The position numbers were made by a program, and so were the translations under genes. This document shows, one piece after another, positions 7,375 to 15,474 of a stretch of DNA of 64,000 nt (within the stretch, counting starts at the first letter, position 1; each line of letters opens with the position of its first letter). Origin of the DNA: Halopseudomonas phragmitis (GTDB lineage: Bacteria > Pseudomonadota > Gammaproteobacteria > Pseudomonadales > Pseudomonadaceae); NCBI RefSeq assembly GCF_002056295.1, contig NZ_CP020100.1, positions 3,371,501 to 3,435,500 of the forward strand. The letters are read 5' to 3'. The notes beneath the pieces are model-generated. The model ran no database searches, was not told the origin of the DNA, and saw nothing but the letters and a program-made list of their open reading frames with translations.

Positions 7375-9966
7375 ATGAGTGAACCGAGTACCAAACGGGA
7401 AGACCTCAACACTGAACTGGAAGACCTGGTCGCCACCAGCGACACGGGTGCACGCAAACCCCGGGGGATCCCCGGCAAATTGCTTGTCAGCATTGCGGCC
7501 GCCTGGTCGCTTTTTCAATTATGGATTTCCTCGCCGCTGCCGTTCATGGTCGGCTTCGGCGTGTTTAACAGCACCGAAGCTCGCTCCATTCACCTGGCTT
7601 TCGCGGTGTTCCTGGGCTTCATGGCCTTCCCCGCCTTCAAGCGTTCCCCCCGTGACCGGGTACCGCTGCTGGACTGGATTCTGGCGCTGCTGGCTGCGTT
7701 CTGCGCAGCCTATCTGTTTCTGTTCTACACCGACCTGGCCCGCCGCCCGGGCAGCCCGACCCAGGTCGATGTAATAGTCGCCGTCACTGGTCTGGTGCTG
7801 CTGCTGGAGGCCACCCGCCGGGCGCTGGGGCCGCCGTTGATGATCGTCGCCCTGGTGTTCATCGTCTATTCGCTGGCCGGCCCGCACATGCCGGGGATTC
7901 TGGCGCACCGGGGCGTGAGCCTGGAGGCGCTGACCAACCATCAATGGCTCACCACCCAAGGGGTATTCGGGATTGCCCTGGGGGTGTCGACCAGTTTCGT
8001 GTTTCTGTTCGTGCTGTTCGGCTCACTGCTGGATAAGGCTGGTGCCGGCAATTACTTCATCAAGGTAGCCTTCTCGCTGCTTGGTCACTACCGAGGCGGG
8101 CCGGCCAAGGCAGCCGTAGTGGCCTCGGGCATGACCGGGCTGATCTCCGGCTCCTCGATCGCCAATACCGTGACCACCGGCACCTTCACCATCCCAATGA
8201 TGAAGCGGGTTGGCTTCCCGGCGGAAAAGGCCGGCGCAGTCGAGGTGGCGTCATCGGTCAATGGCCAGATCATGCCGCCGGTCATGGGCGCCGCCGCCTT
8301 TCTGATGGTCGAGTATGTCGGCATTTCCTATGTCGAAGTGATCAAGCATGCCTTCCTGCCGGCGCTTATTTCCTATATCGCCCTGGTCTACATCGTCCAC
8401 CTGGAAGCGATGAAGGCCGGCATGCAGGGGCTGCAGAGCAGCAATCCGCAGCGCCCGCTGCTGCGCAAGCTGATCGGTTTTCTCACCGGCCTGCTGTTGC
8501 TCATGGGGCTGTCGTTTGCGGTCTATTACGGACTGGGCTGGCTCAAGCCGCTGCTCGGCGACGCCGCCAGCTGGGTAATTGCCGGTGGCCTGGCAGTGGT
8601 TTATGTCAGTCTGTTGAAACTCGGCGCACGCTATCCGGAACTGGAGCTGGACGACCCCAACTCGCCAGTGGTCAAACTGCCGCAGACCAAGCCTACGGTA
8701 ATGTCCGGGCTGCACTACATCCTGCCGGTCATCGTGCTGATCTGGTGCTTGATGGTCGAGCGCCTGTCACCCGGCCTGTCGGCCTTCTGGGCCACGGTGT
8801 TCATGATTGCCATCATCCTTACCCAGCGCCCGCTGATGGCTCTGTTCCGAGGACGCAGCAAGGTGGTCAACGACCTGCTGCACGGCCTGGATGATCTTTG
8901 GCAGGGTCTGGTATCAGGCGCGCGCAACATGATCGGCATCGGTATTGCCACTGCTACCGCCGGGATCATCGTCGGTGCGGTATCGCAGACCGGGGTCGGT
9001 CTGGTACTGGCCGACCTGGTGGAAATCCTGTCGATGGGCAACCTGATGCTGATGCTGGTACTGACGGCTGTGCTCAGTCTGATTCTCGGTATGGGCCTGC
9101 CAACCACCGCCAACTACATCGTGGTCTCGGCCCTGCTGGCACCGGTGATCGTCACCCTCGGCCAGCAGAACGGTCTGATCGTACCGCTGATCGCCGTACA
9201 TCTGTTCGTGTTCTATTTCGGCATTATGGCTGACGTTACCCCTCCCGTAGGATTGGCCTCATTCGCAGCAGCGGCAGTGTCCGGCGGCGACCCCATCCGC
9301 ACCGGCTTTCAGGCCTTCTACTACAGCCTGCGTACTGCGGCGTTACCATTCCTGTTCATCTTCAACACCGACCTGCTGCTGATCAACGTCGACTTCTGGC
9401 ACGGGATACTGATCTTCATCGTCGCGACCATCGCCATGCTGATCTTCGCCGCTGCGACCCAGGGCTGGCTATTGGTACGCAGCCGCTGGTACGAAAATCT
9501 GCTATTGCTGCTGGTGGCCTTCACCCTGTTCCGCCCGGGGTTCTGGATGGACATCATTCATGATCCCTACGAGTCGGTGCCACCGGCGCAATTGGCCGAA
9601 GTGCTGAACCGGGTCGATGACAACAGTTACCTGCGCATGCAAGTGGCTGGTGAAGACGATATCGGCAACCCCCGTACTTTCTTCCTGCTGGTCCCGGTAC
9701 CCGACGGCACTGACGGCCAGGAGCGGCTGGATAACCTGGGCTTGGGTCTGATTCAGGAAGATGAACGCACTCTGGTCGATATGGTCAACTTCGGTAGCCT
9801 GGCCGCGGAACTGGGTTTCCAGTTCGATCAGGAAATCATCGAGGTCATGGCCCCGGTTGATCGCTGGGCCAAGGAATGGATGTGGATACCGGGCTTCCTG
9901 CTATTTGGGCTGATTGTCGGCCTGCAATGGCTGCGCCAGCGTGCCCATGCCCCGGCACTGCCCTGA
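7375..9966 (+). CDS. TRAP transporter permease, fused small and large subunits, with DUF3394-like C-terminus
   Basis: This 863-residue inner-membrane protein has a hydrophilic N-terminal tail (about 50 residues), a four-helix DctQ-like part, and then the large DctM-like transport domain. Conserved patches include SGMTGLISGSSIANTVTTG, SSVNGQIMPPVMGAAAF and GMGLPTTANYIV. It ends with a periplasmic-looking segment and one last helix, as in the DUF3394 extension of fused TRAP permeases. It should import the ligand of the TAXI protein using an ion gradient. An in-frame GTG three codons earlier is an alternative start. The UspA-like gene follows after 9 bp. Confidence 0.92.
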   Translation: MSEPSTKREDLNTELEDLVATSDTGARKPRGIPGKLLVSIAAAWSLFQLWISSPLPFMVGFGVFNSTEARSIHLAFAVFLGFMAFPAFKRSPRDRVPLLDWILALLAAFCAAYLFLFYTDLARRPGSPTQVDVIVAVTGLVLLLEATRRALGPPLMIVALVFIVYSLAGPHMPGILAHRGVSLEALTNHQWLTTQGVFGIALGVSTSFVFLFVLFGSLLDKAGAGNYFIKVAFSLLGHYRGGPAKAAVVASGMTGLISGSSIANTVTTGTFTIPMMKRVGFPAEKAGAVEVASSVNGQIMPPVMGAAAFLMVEYVGISYVEVIKHAFLPALISYIALVYIVHLEAMKAGMQGLQSSNPQRPLLRKLIGFLTGLLLLMGLSFAVYYGLGWLKPLLGDAASWVIAGGLAVVYVSLLKLGARYPELELDDPNSPVVKLPQTKPTVMSGLHYILPVIVLIWCLMVERLSPGLSAFWATVFMIAIILTQRPLMALFRGRSKVVNDLLHGLDDLWQGLVSGARNMIGIGIATATAGIIVGAVSQTGVGLVLADLVEILSMGNLMLMLVLTAVLSLILGMGLPTTANYIVVSALLAPVIVTLGQQNGLIVPLIAVHLFVFYFGIMADVTPPVGLASFAAAAVSGGDPIRTGFQAFYYSLRTAALPFLFIFNTDLLLINVDFWHGILIFIVATIAMLIFAAATQGWLLVRSRWYENLLLLLVAFTLFRPGFWMDIIHDPYESVPPAQLAEVLNRVDDNSYLRMQVAGEDDIGNPRTFFLLVPVPDGTDGQERLDNLGLGLIQEDERTLVDMVNFGSLAAELGFQFDQEIIEVMAPVDRWAKEWMWIPGFLLFGLIVGLQWLRQRAHAPALP

Positions 9967-9975
9967 GGAGGATGC

Positions 9976-10404
9976 ATGTACAACAAGATCCTGTTACCCA
10001 TCGATCTTAACCACAAGGCCTCCTGGGACCGCGCCCTGCCGACCGCACTAGTGCTGTGCAAAACCTATGACGCTTCGCTGCATGTGGTCACGGTGATGCC
10101 TGATTTCGGCCTGCCACTGGTAGGCGGCTTCTTTCCCAAGGAGTTCACCGATCAGGCAAAGAAAGCCCTGACCGACCAGTTCAAAGAGTTCATCAAGGAG
10201 CATGTGCCCAAGGACATCAAGGTCCAGCGCATTGTGGTTGACGGCAAGCCCTATGAGGCCATTCTGCGGGTCTCGAAGAAGCTCAACGTCGACCTGATCG
10301 TCATGGCCTCACACAAACGCAAGCGTCTGGAGGAGTACCTGCTCGGCACCAACGCCATGCGGGTGGTCCAGCAGTCGAAGAAGTCGGTGATGATCGTGCG
10401 TTAA
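9976..10404 (+). CDS. UspA-family universal stress protein, TRAP-associated
   Basis: The 142-residue cytosolic protein begins MYNKILLPIDLNHKASWDRA, typical of the UspA fold. It is translated from a strong AGGAGG site 9 bp after the TRAP permease. USP proteins are known partners of TRAP systems; TeaD of the Halomonas ectoine transporter binds ATP and regulates uptake. Here the expected G-2x-G-9x-G-S/T nucleotide motif is degenerate: ASHKRKRLEEYLLGTNAMRV keeps only the last Gly-Thr. ATP binding may therefore be lost. A regulatory role for the TRAP system is inferred from the operon. Confidence 0.88.
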   Translation: MYNKILLPIDLNHKASWDRALPTALVLCKTYDASLHVVTVMPDFGLPLVGGFFPKEFTDQAKKALTDQFKEFIKEHVPKDIKVQRIVVDGKPYEAILRVSKKLNVDLIVMASHKRKRLEEYLLGTNAMRVVQQSKKSVMIVR

Positions 10405-10455
10405 AGAAGCGCTGGTTAATTGCGTAGCCCGGTTGGCGCTGACCTGCTCTGGACC

Positions 10456-10471
10456 CGGCACGCACCTTGCT
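10456..10471 (+). promoter_or_regulatory. Sigma-54 type promoter of nasST
   Basis: CGGCAC-N5-TTGCT has GG (10457-10458) and GC (10469-10470) exactly 10 bases apart, one mismatch from the TGGCAC-N5-TTGC consensus. The predicted start, about 12 bases downstream of the GC, falls at the first base of the leader hairpin. Sigma-54 control fits nitrogen regulation through NtrC. Confidence 0.65.
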
Positions 10472-10483
10472 TGCTTCTCGACA

Positions 10484-10523
10484 GGGCATCAATGGCGATG
10501 CCCATTAACGACAACGGCGTCGT
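10484..10523 (+). ncRNA. ANTAR-target dual-hexaloop leader before nasS
   Basis: Hairpin P1 is GGGCATC-AATGGC-GATGCCC (10484-10503) and hairpin P2 is ACGAC-AACGGC-GTCGT (10508-10523), joined by a short linker. Both loops have six bases with A at position 1 and G at position 4, the known recognition pattern of ANTAR RNA-binding proteins such as NasR and EutV. The 3' strand of P2 is also the base of the following terminator, so P2 and the terminator exclude each other. NasT, encoded just downstream, is the likely ligand. Confidence 0.72.
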
Positions 10524-10566
10524 GCTGACAGATCGGTAATACCGAGGCTGCGGCACGGCGTTTTTT
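10518..10566 (+). terminator. Attenuating terminator before nasS
   Basis: CGTCGTGC (10518-10525) pairs with GCACGGCG just before a run of six T (10561-10566). An inner hairpin, TCGGT-AAT-ACCGA, sits above an internal loop. The base of this stem uses the same bases as the 3' strand of leader hairpin P2. Confidence 0.6.
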
Positions 10567-10585
10567 ATTGCCTGTGGAACATGAC

Positions 10586-11803
10586 ATGCAAACGGATACC
10601 CCAAAGCAGTCCGACCCTCTGGCCTGGGTTGCGGGCAACGACGCCCCGGAAAAACCGGTACTCAACATCGGTTTTATGCCCTTGACCGACTCAGCTTCGC
10701 TGATTGTTGCCGCCACCCAGGGATTTGCCCAGCAATACGGCCTAAGCATCAACCTCAAACGACAAAATTCCTGGGCAAGCTTGCGTGACAGGCTGCTCAG
10801 CGGTGAACTGGATGCCGCTCAGGGCCTGTACGGCCTGGCCTATGGCATTCACTTGGGGCTGGGTTGCCCTGCCACCCCCATGGCGGTGCTCATGGGGCTG
10901 AACCAGAACGGCCAGAGCATCAATCTGTCACGCGCAATGCTTGAGACCGGCGTGACCAGCGGTGAGGCACTGGCGCGCAAAGCGCACCACGATGGGGCAA
11001 AATTGCGTCTGGCACAGACCTTCCCCACCGGCACCCATGCCATGTGGCTGTATTACTGGCTGGCCGCCCACGGCGTCCACCCGCTGCGCGATGTCGAGAC
11101 CCTGGTGGTGCCTCCTTCGCAGATGGTCGAGCACCTGCGAGCTGGACGTATCGACGGTTTCTGTGCCGGCGAGCCCTGGGGCGCCTGCGCGATTGCCGAA
11201 GGGATGGGCTTCACCCTGGCGACCAGTCAGTCAATCTGGCCGGATCATCCGGAGAAAGTGCTATGCACCACCGCTGCATTCGCCGAACAGTACCCTAACA
11301 CCGCCCGCGCCCTGGTCATGGCTCTGCTCGATGCCAGTCGGTTCATTGATGAAAACGCTGCCAATCGCGCCGGTACCGCGCAACTGATCAGCGCCAGCGA
11401 GTATGTCGACGCTCCCCTGGGTGCCCTGCTCCCACGTTTTCAAGGAGAGTATGATGACGGTAACGGGCGAGTCTGGCAGGATAGCCACCCGCTGCGTTTC
11501 CATGCTGGCGGTGCGGTCAACCAGCCCTACCTGTCCGACGGCATCTGGTTCATGACCCAGTTCCGGCGCTGGGGCCTGTTGCGCCACGATCCTGACTATC
11601 TGGCCGTGGCTCGTCAGGTTCAGCAGACCGGCCTGTATCATGAGGCAGCCTCGGCGCTGGGCATTGCAACAGCCCCTGGCGACATGCGCAGCGCCTGCTT
11701 GATGGACGGCATAGACTGGGACGGTAGTAACCCCCATGACTATGCCCATGGTTTCAAGCTTCATGCCCTGAGTGATGACAAGACGTTATGCGAATCCTGC
11801 TGA
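10586..11803 (+). CDS. nasS: Nitrate sensor NasS
   Basis: The 405-residue protein is related to the NrtA/TauA-type nitrate-binding proteins (PVLNIGFMPLTDSASLIVAA near the N-terminus). It lacks a signal peptide, as expected for the cytosolic sensor NasS. In the characterised systems NasS holds NasT inactive and releases it when nitrate or nitrite binds. An earlier in-frame TTG exists, but the ATG at 10586 gives the usual N-terminus. The end overlaps nasT by 16 bp, so the two are translationally coupled. The gene lies behind a leader with ANTAR-type hairpins, suggesting autogenous control. Confidence 0.9.
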   Translation: MQTDTPKQSDPLAWVAGNDAPEKPVLNIGFMPLTDSASLIVAATQGFAQQYGLSINLKRQNSWASLRDRLLSGELDAAQGLYGLAYGIHLGLGCPATPMAVLMGLNQNGQSINLSRAMLETGVTSGEALARKAHHDGAKLRLAQTFPTGTHAMWLYYWLAAHGVHPLRDVETLVVPPSQMVEHLRAGRIDGFCAGEPWGACAIAEGMGFTLATSQSIWPDHPEKVLCTTAAFAEQYPNTARALVMALLDASRFIDENAANRAGTAQLISASEYVDAPLGALLPRFQGEYDDGNGRVWQDSHPLRFHAGGAVNQPYLSDGIWFMTQFRRWGLLRHDPDYLAVARQVQQTGLYHEAASALGIATAPGDMRSACLMDGIDWDGSNPHDYAHGFKLHALSDDKTLCESC

Positions 11804-12363
11804 TCAACGATACCGCCCGCAAGGTCGGTCGCCTGAGCGAGGCACTGCGAGACGCCGGGTTCGAGGTGTTCGACGAATCCGGCCTGTCAATCGACCTGCC
11901 GGCCCGGGTGCAGAGCTGCAAGCCGGATGTCATTCTGATCGACAGTGACTCTCCCGGACGCGACGTACTGGAACAACTATGCCTGGTCAGTCGCGACCAG
12001 CCCAAGCCGATCGTCATGTTCACCGACGAACAGGACCCGGCCATCATGCGCCAGGCCATTCAGGCCGGGGTCAGCGCCTATATCGTCGAAGGTATCAACA
12101 GTACCCGACTCAAGGCCATTCTCGACGTGGCCCAGGCCCGTTTCGAAACTGACCAGCAGTTGCGCGCCGAACTGCAGGCCCGCGAGCAGCAACTCAACGA
12201 GCGCAAGCGGATCGAAAAGGCCAAGGGGCTGTTGATGACCATGAAACAGTGCAGCGAACCCGAGGCCTACACCCTGATGCGCCGCCAGGCCATGGCCCGC
12301 CAGCAGAAGCTGATCCAGGTCGCCGAGCAGATCATCGCCATGCACGAGATGCTCAACGATTAG
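11788..12363 (+). CDS. nasT: ANTAR-domain antiterminator NasT
   Basis: The 191-residue protein has a receiver-like N-terminal domain (1-120; MRILLINDTARKVGRL, with acidic Asp52 and Asp54 in IDSDSPG) and a linking helix. A C-terminal ANTAR domain follows (about 128-189), with the hallmark RIEKAKGLLM (141-150), EAYTLMRRQAMA and VAEQII. ANTAR domains bind paired hexaloop RNA hairpins and block terminators. Three such leaders lie in this locus. It is expected to be held by NasS when nitrate is absent and to switch on nasA and nirB transcripts when freed. Confidence 0.95.
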   Translation: MRILLINDTARKVGRLSEALRDAGFEVFDESGLSIDLPARVQSCKPDVILIDSDSPGRDVLEQLCLVSRDQPKPIVMFTDEQDPAIMRQAIQAGVSAYIVEGINSTRLKAILDVAQARFETDQQLRAELQAREQQLNERKRIEKAKGLLMTMKQCSEPEAYTLMRRQAMARQQKLIQVAEQIIAMHEMLND

Positions 12364-12426
12364 TGCAACGGCACTGCACACCACCTCAACACCTCCCTAT
12401 ACCGTCATCGCGAGACAAACCAACCC

Positions 12427-12442
12427 TGGCACACTTACTGCA
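12427..12442 (+). promoter_or_regulatory. Sigma-54 type promoter of nasA
   Basis: TGGCAC-ACTTA-CTGCA has GG (12428-12429) and GC (12440-12441) 10 bases apart, close to the sigma-54 consensus. The predicted transcript start coincides with the first base of the dual-hexaloop leader, about 12 bases downstream. Confidence 0.7.
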
Positions 12443-12453
12443 TATATCTCCTG

Positions 12454-12493
12454 CAGGTAACCAACGGCGGTTGCCTGAACAGACAACGACGTC
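12454..12493 (+). ncRNA. ANTAR-target dual-hexaloop leader before nasA
   Basis: P1 is CAGGTAACC closed by GGTTGCCTG around the loop AACGGC (12454-12477). After a 4-base linker, P2 is GAC-AACGAC-GTC (12482-12493). Both loops have A1 and G4. P2 is short (3 bp), and its 3' strand overlaps the base of the terminator stem. A bound NasT that stabilises P2 would therefore open the terminator next to its T-run. Confidence 0.72.
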
Positions 12494-12540
12494 ATCCCCG
12501 ACCCGGACCAAGTCCGGGGTCGGGGGTGGCGTTTTTTTTT
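12490..12540 (+). terminator. Attenuating terminator before nasA
   Basis: A stem of about 19 bp (5' arm 12490-12508, 3' arm 12512-12531, one bulged G) has a 3-base loop and is followed by nine T (12532-12540). It is the strongest terminator in the window. It sits between the nasT stop and nasA, so without antitermination nasA and the downstream kinase would hardly be transcribed. Confidence 0.88.
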
Positions 12541-12601
12541 GCCGCAATGCTGCAGGCAAAAGCCCCCAAAGCCTGATTTTGCGTACGTTGAGGGATTGCA
12601 C

Positions 12602-13813
12602 ATGAATACAAGCTTCTGGAAAGCCGGCCACGCACCCACGCTGTTCGCCGCTTTTCTCTACTTCGATCTGAGCTTCATGGTCTGGTACGTGCTCGGCCCC
12701 CTTGCGGTGCAGATCGCCACCGACCTGGGCCTGACTGCACAGGAACGGGGCATGATGGTAGCCACGCCGATCCTGGCTGGTGCAATTCTCCGACTGCTAC
12801 TTGGCTTTCTGGCTGATCGCACCTCACCCAAGACTGCCGGCATCTTCGGCCAGGTAGTCGTAATTCTGGCCCTGCTCGCCGCCTGGACGCTGGGTATCAA
12901 CAGTTATGAGCAGGCGCTGTTGCTTGGCCTGGGCCTGGGCTTTGCCGGGGCGGCCTTCGCCGTCGCCCTGCCGTTGGCCTCGCAATGGTACCCGCCGGAG
13001 CACCAGGGCAAAGCCATGGGCATCGCCGGCGCCGGCAACTCCGGTACCGTGCTGGCTGCATTGTTCGCCCCAGGCCTGGCCTATCTGTTCGGTTGGCAGA
13101 ACGTGTTCGGCTTAGCCCTGATCCCTCTGGTGGCAACCCTGCTTATCTTCACTCTGGTGGCCCGTAACGCTCCACAACGTCCCAAGCCCAAGGCTGCCCG
13201 TGACTATCTGATGGCACTGAATGATCGTGACAGCTGGTGGTTCATGTTCTTCTACAGCGTTACCTTCGGTGGCTTCATCGGCCTAGCCAGCGCCCTGCCT
13301 GGCTACTTCAATGACCAATACGGGCTCGATCCAGTGATCGCCGGCTACTACACCGCTGCCTGCGTCATGGCCGGCAGCCTGATGCGCCCGCTCGGCGGTG
13401 CCCTGGCCGACCGCATCGGCGGTATTCGTTCCCTGTTGTTCATGTACTCGGTGGCCGCCATCTGCATAGCGCTGGTGGGCTTCAACCTGTCCAGCTCGTT
13501 CGCCGCACTGGCCCTGTTCGTTGCTGCCATGCTCGGCCTGGGGGCTGGCAACGGCGCGGTTTTCCAGTTGGTACCCCAGCGCTTCCATCGTGAAATCGGG
13601 GTCATGACAGGCCTGATCGGCATGGCTGGCGGGGTCGGCGGCTTCGTGTTGGCGGCCGGCCTGGGCACCATCAAACAGCATACCGGCGACTACCAGCTTG
13701 GCCTGTGGCTGTTCGCGGCACTCGGCGTACTGGCCCTGATCGGTCTGAGCGGCGTCAAGCGCCGCTGGCGGACCACCTGGGGCTCTTCGGCCGTCACCAC
13801 GGCCAGGGTCTGA
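12602..13813 (+). CDS. nasA: Nitrate/nitrite transporter, MFS (NarK/NasA family)
   Basis: The 403-residue, 12-helix inner-membrane protein belongs to the nitrate/nitrite porter family. The N-terminus (HAPTLFAAFLYFDLSFMVWY) and the segments GLGFAGAAFAVALPLASQWY and LGLGAGNGAVFQLVPQRF match the Gly-rich nitrate signature regions of helices 5 and 11. The genetic context (nasST, nirBD, nasC) points to nitrate uptake for assimilation. The start follows a GAGGG site. The leader upstream carries a sigma-54 promoter, ANTAR hairpins and a terminator. The PP2C-kinase gene begins 2 bp after the stop. Confidence 0.93.
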   Translation: MNTSFWKAGHAPTLFAAFLYFDLSFMVWYVLGPLAVQIATDLGLTAQERGMMVATPILAGAILRLLLGFLADRTSPKTAGIFGQVVVILALLAAWTLGINSYEQALLLGLGLGFAGAAFAVALPLASQWYPPEHQGKAMGIAGAGNSGTVLAALFAPGLAYLFGWQNVFGLALIPLVATLLIFTLVARNAPQRPKPKAARDYLMALNDRDSWWFMFFYSVTFGGFIGLASALPGYFNDQYGLDPVIAGYYTAACVMAGSLMRPLGGALADRIGGIRSLLFMYSVAAICIALVGFNLSSSFAALALFVAAMLGLGAGNGAVFQLVPQRFHREIGVMTGLIGMAGGVGGFVLAAGLGTIKQHTGDYQLGLWLFAALGVLALIGLSGVKRRWRTTWGSSAVTTARV

Positions 13814-13815
13814 GC

Positions 13816-15474
13816 ATGAGCCTGCAACTGCGCATTGACGAGGCCAGCGCCGCTGGTCCACGCAAGGAAAATCAGGATGCTGTGCGGGTGGTTACCCCCG
13901 CACCGCAGCTGGCGGCCAGCAAGGGCCACCTGCTGGCCCTGGCCGATGGCGTGAGCCAATGCAGCGATGGCGGCCTGGCCGCCCGTGCCACCCTACAGGC
14001 TCTGGCGCTGGACTACTACTCCACACCGGAAACCTGGTCGGTCACTCAGGCGCTGGAGCGTCTGCTGACCGCCCACAATCGCTGGTTGCGAGCCAATGGC
14101 GGTGGCCTGCCGCTGCTGACTACCCTGACCGCCCTGGTGCTGCGCGGGCGTCGTTATACCTTGGCCCATATCGGTGACTGCCGGGCCTATCTGCTGCGCA
14201 ACGGTCGACTGCGCAAGCTGACCAATGAGCATGTCTGGGAACAACCGGGCATGGAACACGTGCTCAAACGGGCGATGGGATTGGATGAACACCCGCTGAT
14301 CGATTACCTGGATGGCGAACTCGACGAAGGCGATCAGCTGTTGCTGGTCAGCGATGGGGTATGGGCCTATCTCAACGACCAGGCAATCCATGACACCCTG
14401 GCTGCCAACGACGCCCCCGGCCGCTGTCAGCGGCTGATCGATCTGGCCCTGGCCAATGGCGGGCAGGACAATGCCAGCGCACTGCTGGTCGGTATCGACA
14501 CACTGCCTGACAGCAGCCTCGACGACGCCCTGCAACCGGCTGACGAGCGCGCCCTGCCGCCGCGCCTGAAACCCGACCAGCAGTTCGAGGGCTGGCATGT
14601 CCAGCGGGAACTGGGCGAAACCCGCCAGTCCCTGCTGTACCGGGTCAAGGATGGCCTCGGTCAGCCCTGGCTGCTTAAGACCCTGCCCCCTCAGCGTCAG
14701 GATGAACCACAGGCCTGCCGCGAACTGCTGCAGGAGGAATGGTTCCTGCGTCGGGTGGCCGGGCAATCGGTCCCTGAGCTGCATCCGCTGCCCGAACGTC
14801 AGCACCATTACTACGTGATGCGCGAGTACGCCGGACAGACCCTGGAGCAGCACAAGCGCGAGCACGGACTCTGGAGTCTGGCACTGTTCCAGCAACTGGC
14901 ACCGCAACTGATCAAGGCCGTCGGCCTGCTGCACCGACGCAACCTGCTGCACCGCGACATCAAGCCGGACAATTTGCATCTGGGCGATGACGGCGTGCTG
15001 CGCCTGCTCGATTTCGGCCTTGCTTTCTGCCCCGGCTTGTCCCAGTGGCAGACCGGCAACCCGCCTGGCACTCCCAGTTTCATTGCTCCGGAAGCCTTTG
15101 CCGGGGCCGAACCCAGCCCGCAACAGGACCTGTATGCGACCGGCGTCAGTCTCTATTACTTGCTGACCGGGCATTACCCCTACGGCGAGATCGAGGCCTT
15201 CCAGCGCCCCCGCTTTGGCCGCCCCGCCCCACCCAGTCGCTATCGCCATGATTTGCCGGGCTGGGTCGACGAATGCCTGCTCAAGGCTCTGGAACCCGAT
15301 CCTGATAAACGCTACGAAACCGCCGAAGAGTGGTTATTGGCTCTGGAACAGGCCGAGCGCCTGCCCCAGCCCAGCCGCCCTTTGATCGAACGCGAGCCGC
15401 TGGTGGTTTGGCGCGCCGTGGCCCTGACCTCACTCGCACTCAATCTGGTGCTGTTGATGCTATTGCTTCGCTGA
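13816..15474 (+). CDS. PP2C phosphatase / Ser-Thr protein kinase fusion with C-terminal membrane anchor
   Basis: The 552-residue protein fuses two opposing activities. Residues 1-230 form a PP2C-type phosphatase with metal-binding Asp21 (KENQD), Asp44 (ADGVS), Asp121 (GDCRA), Asp180 (SDGVW) and Asp218 (GGQDN). Residues 257-515 form a Hanks-type kinase with Lys288, HRDIKPDN (379-386), DFG (399-401) and GTPSFIAPE. The glycine loop is weak (LGETRQSLLY). One membrane helix ends the chain (about 530-551), leaving the enzymes cytosolic. It starts 2 bp after nasA, and a similar gene occupies the same place in Pseudomonas aeruginosa. The target is unknown; NasA is a natural candidate by context. Confidence 0.93.
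   Translation: MSLQLRIDEASAAGPRKENQDAVRVVTPAPQLAASKGHLLALADGVSQCSDGGLAARATLQALALDYYSTPETWSVTQALERLLTAHNRWLRANGGGLPLLTTLTALVLRGRRYTLAHIGDCRAYLLRNGRLRKLTNEHVWEQPGMEHVLKRAMGLDEHPLIDYLDGELDEGDQLLLVSDGVWAYLNDQAIHDTLAANDAPGRCQRLIDLALANGGQDNASALLVGIDTLPDSSLDDALQPADERALPPRLKPDQQFEGWHVQRELGETRQSLLYRVKDGLGQPWLLKTLPPQRQDEPQACRELLQEEWFLRRVAGQSVPELHPLPERQHHYYVMREYAGQTLEQHKREHGLWSLALFQQLAPQLIKAVGLLHRRNLLHRDIKPDNLHLGDDGVLRLLDFGLAFCPGLSQWQTGNPPGTPSFIAPEAFAGAEPSPQQDLYATGVSLYYLLTGHYPYGEIEAFQRPRFGRPAPPSRYRHDLPGWVDECLLKALEPDPDKRYETAEEWLLALEQAERLPQPSRPLIEREPLVVWRAVALTSLALNLVLLMLLLR

Noticed and set aside
10417-10456. Resemblance of the sequence after the UspA gene to the left half of element B (TTAATTGC, CTCTGGACC)
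   Set aside because: No matching right arm exists. The stretch is short and diverged, so it cannot be called a third element copy.
12363-12379. Inverted GTGCA...TGCAC at the nasT stop as an NtrC site for nasA
   Set aside because: Orientation and spacing do not match GCAC-N7-GTGC.
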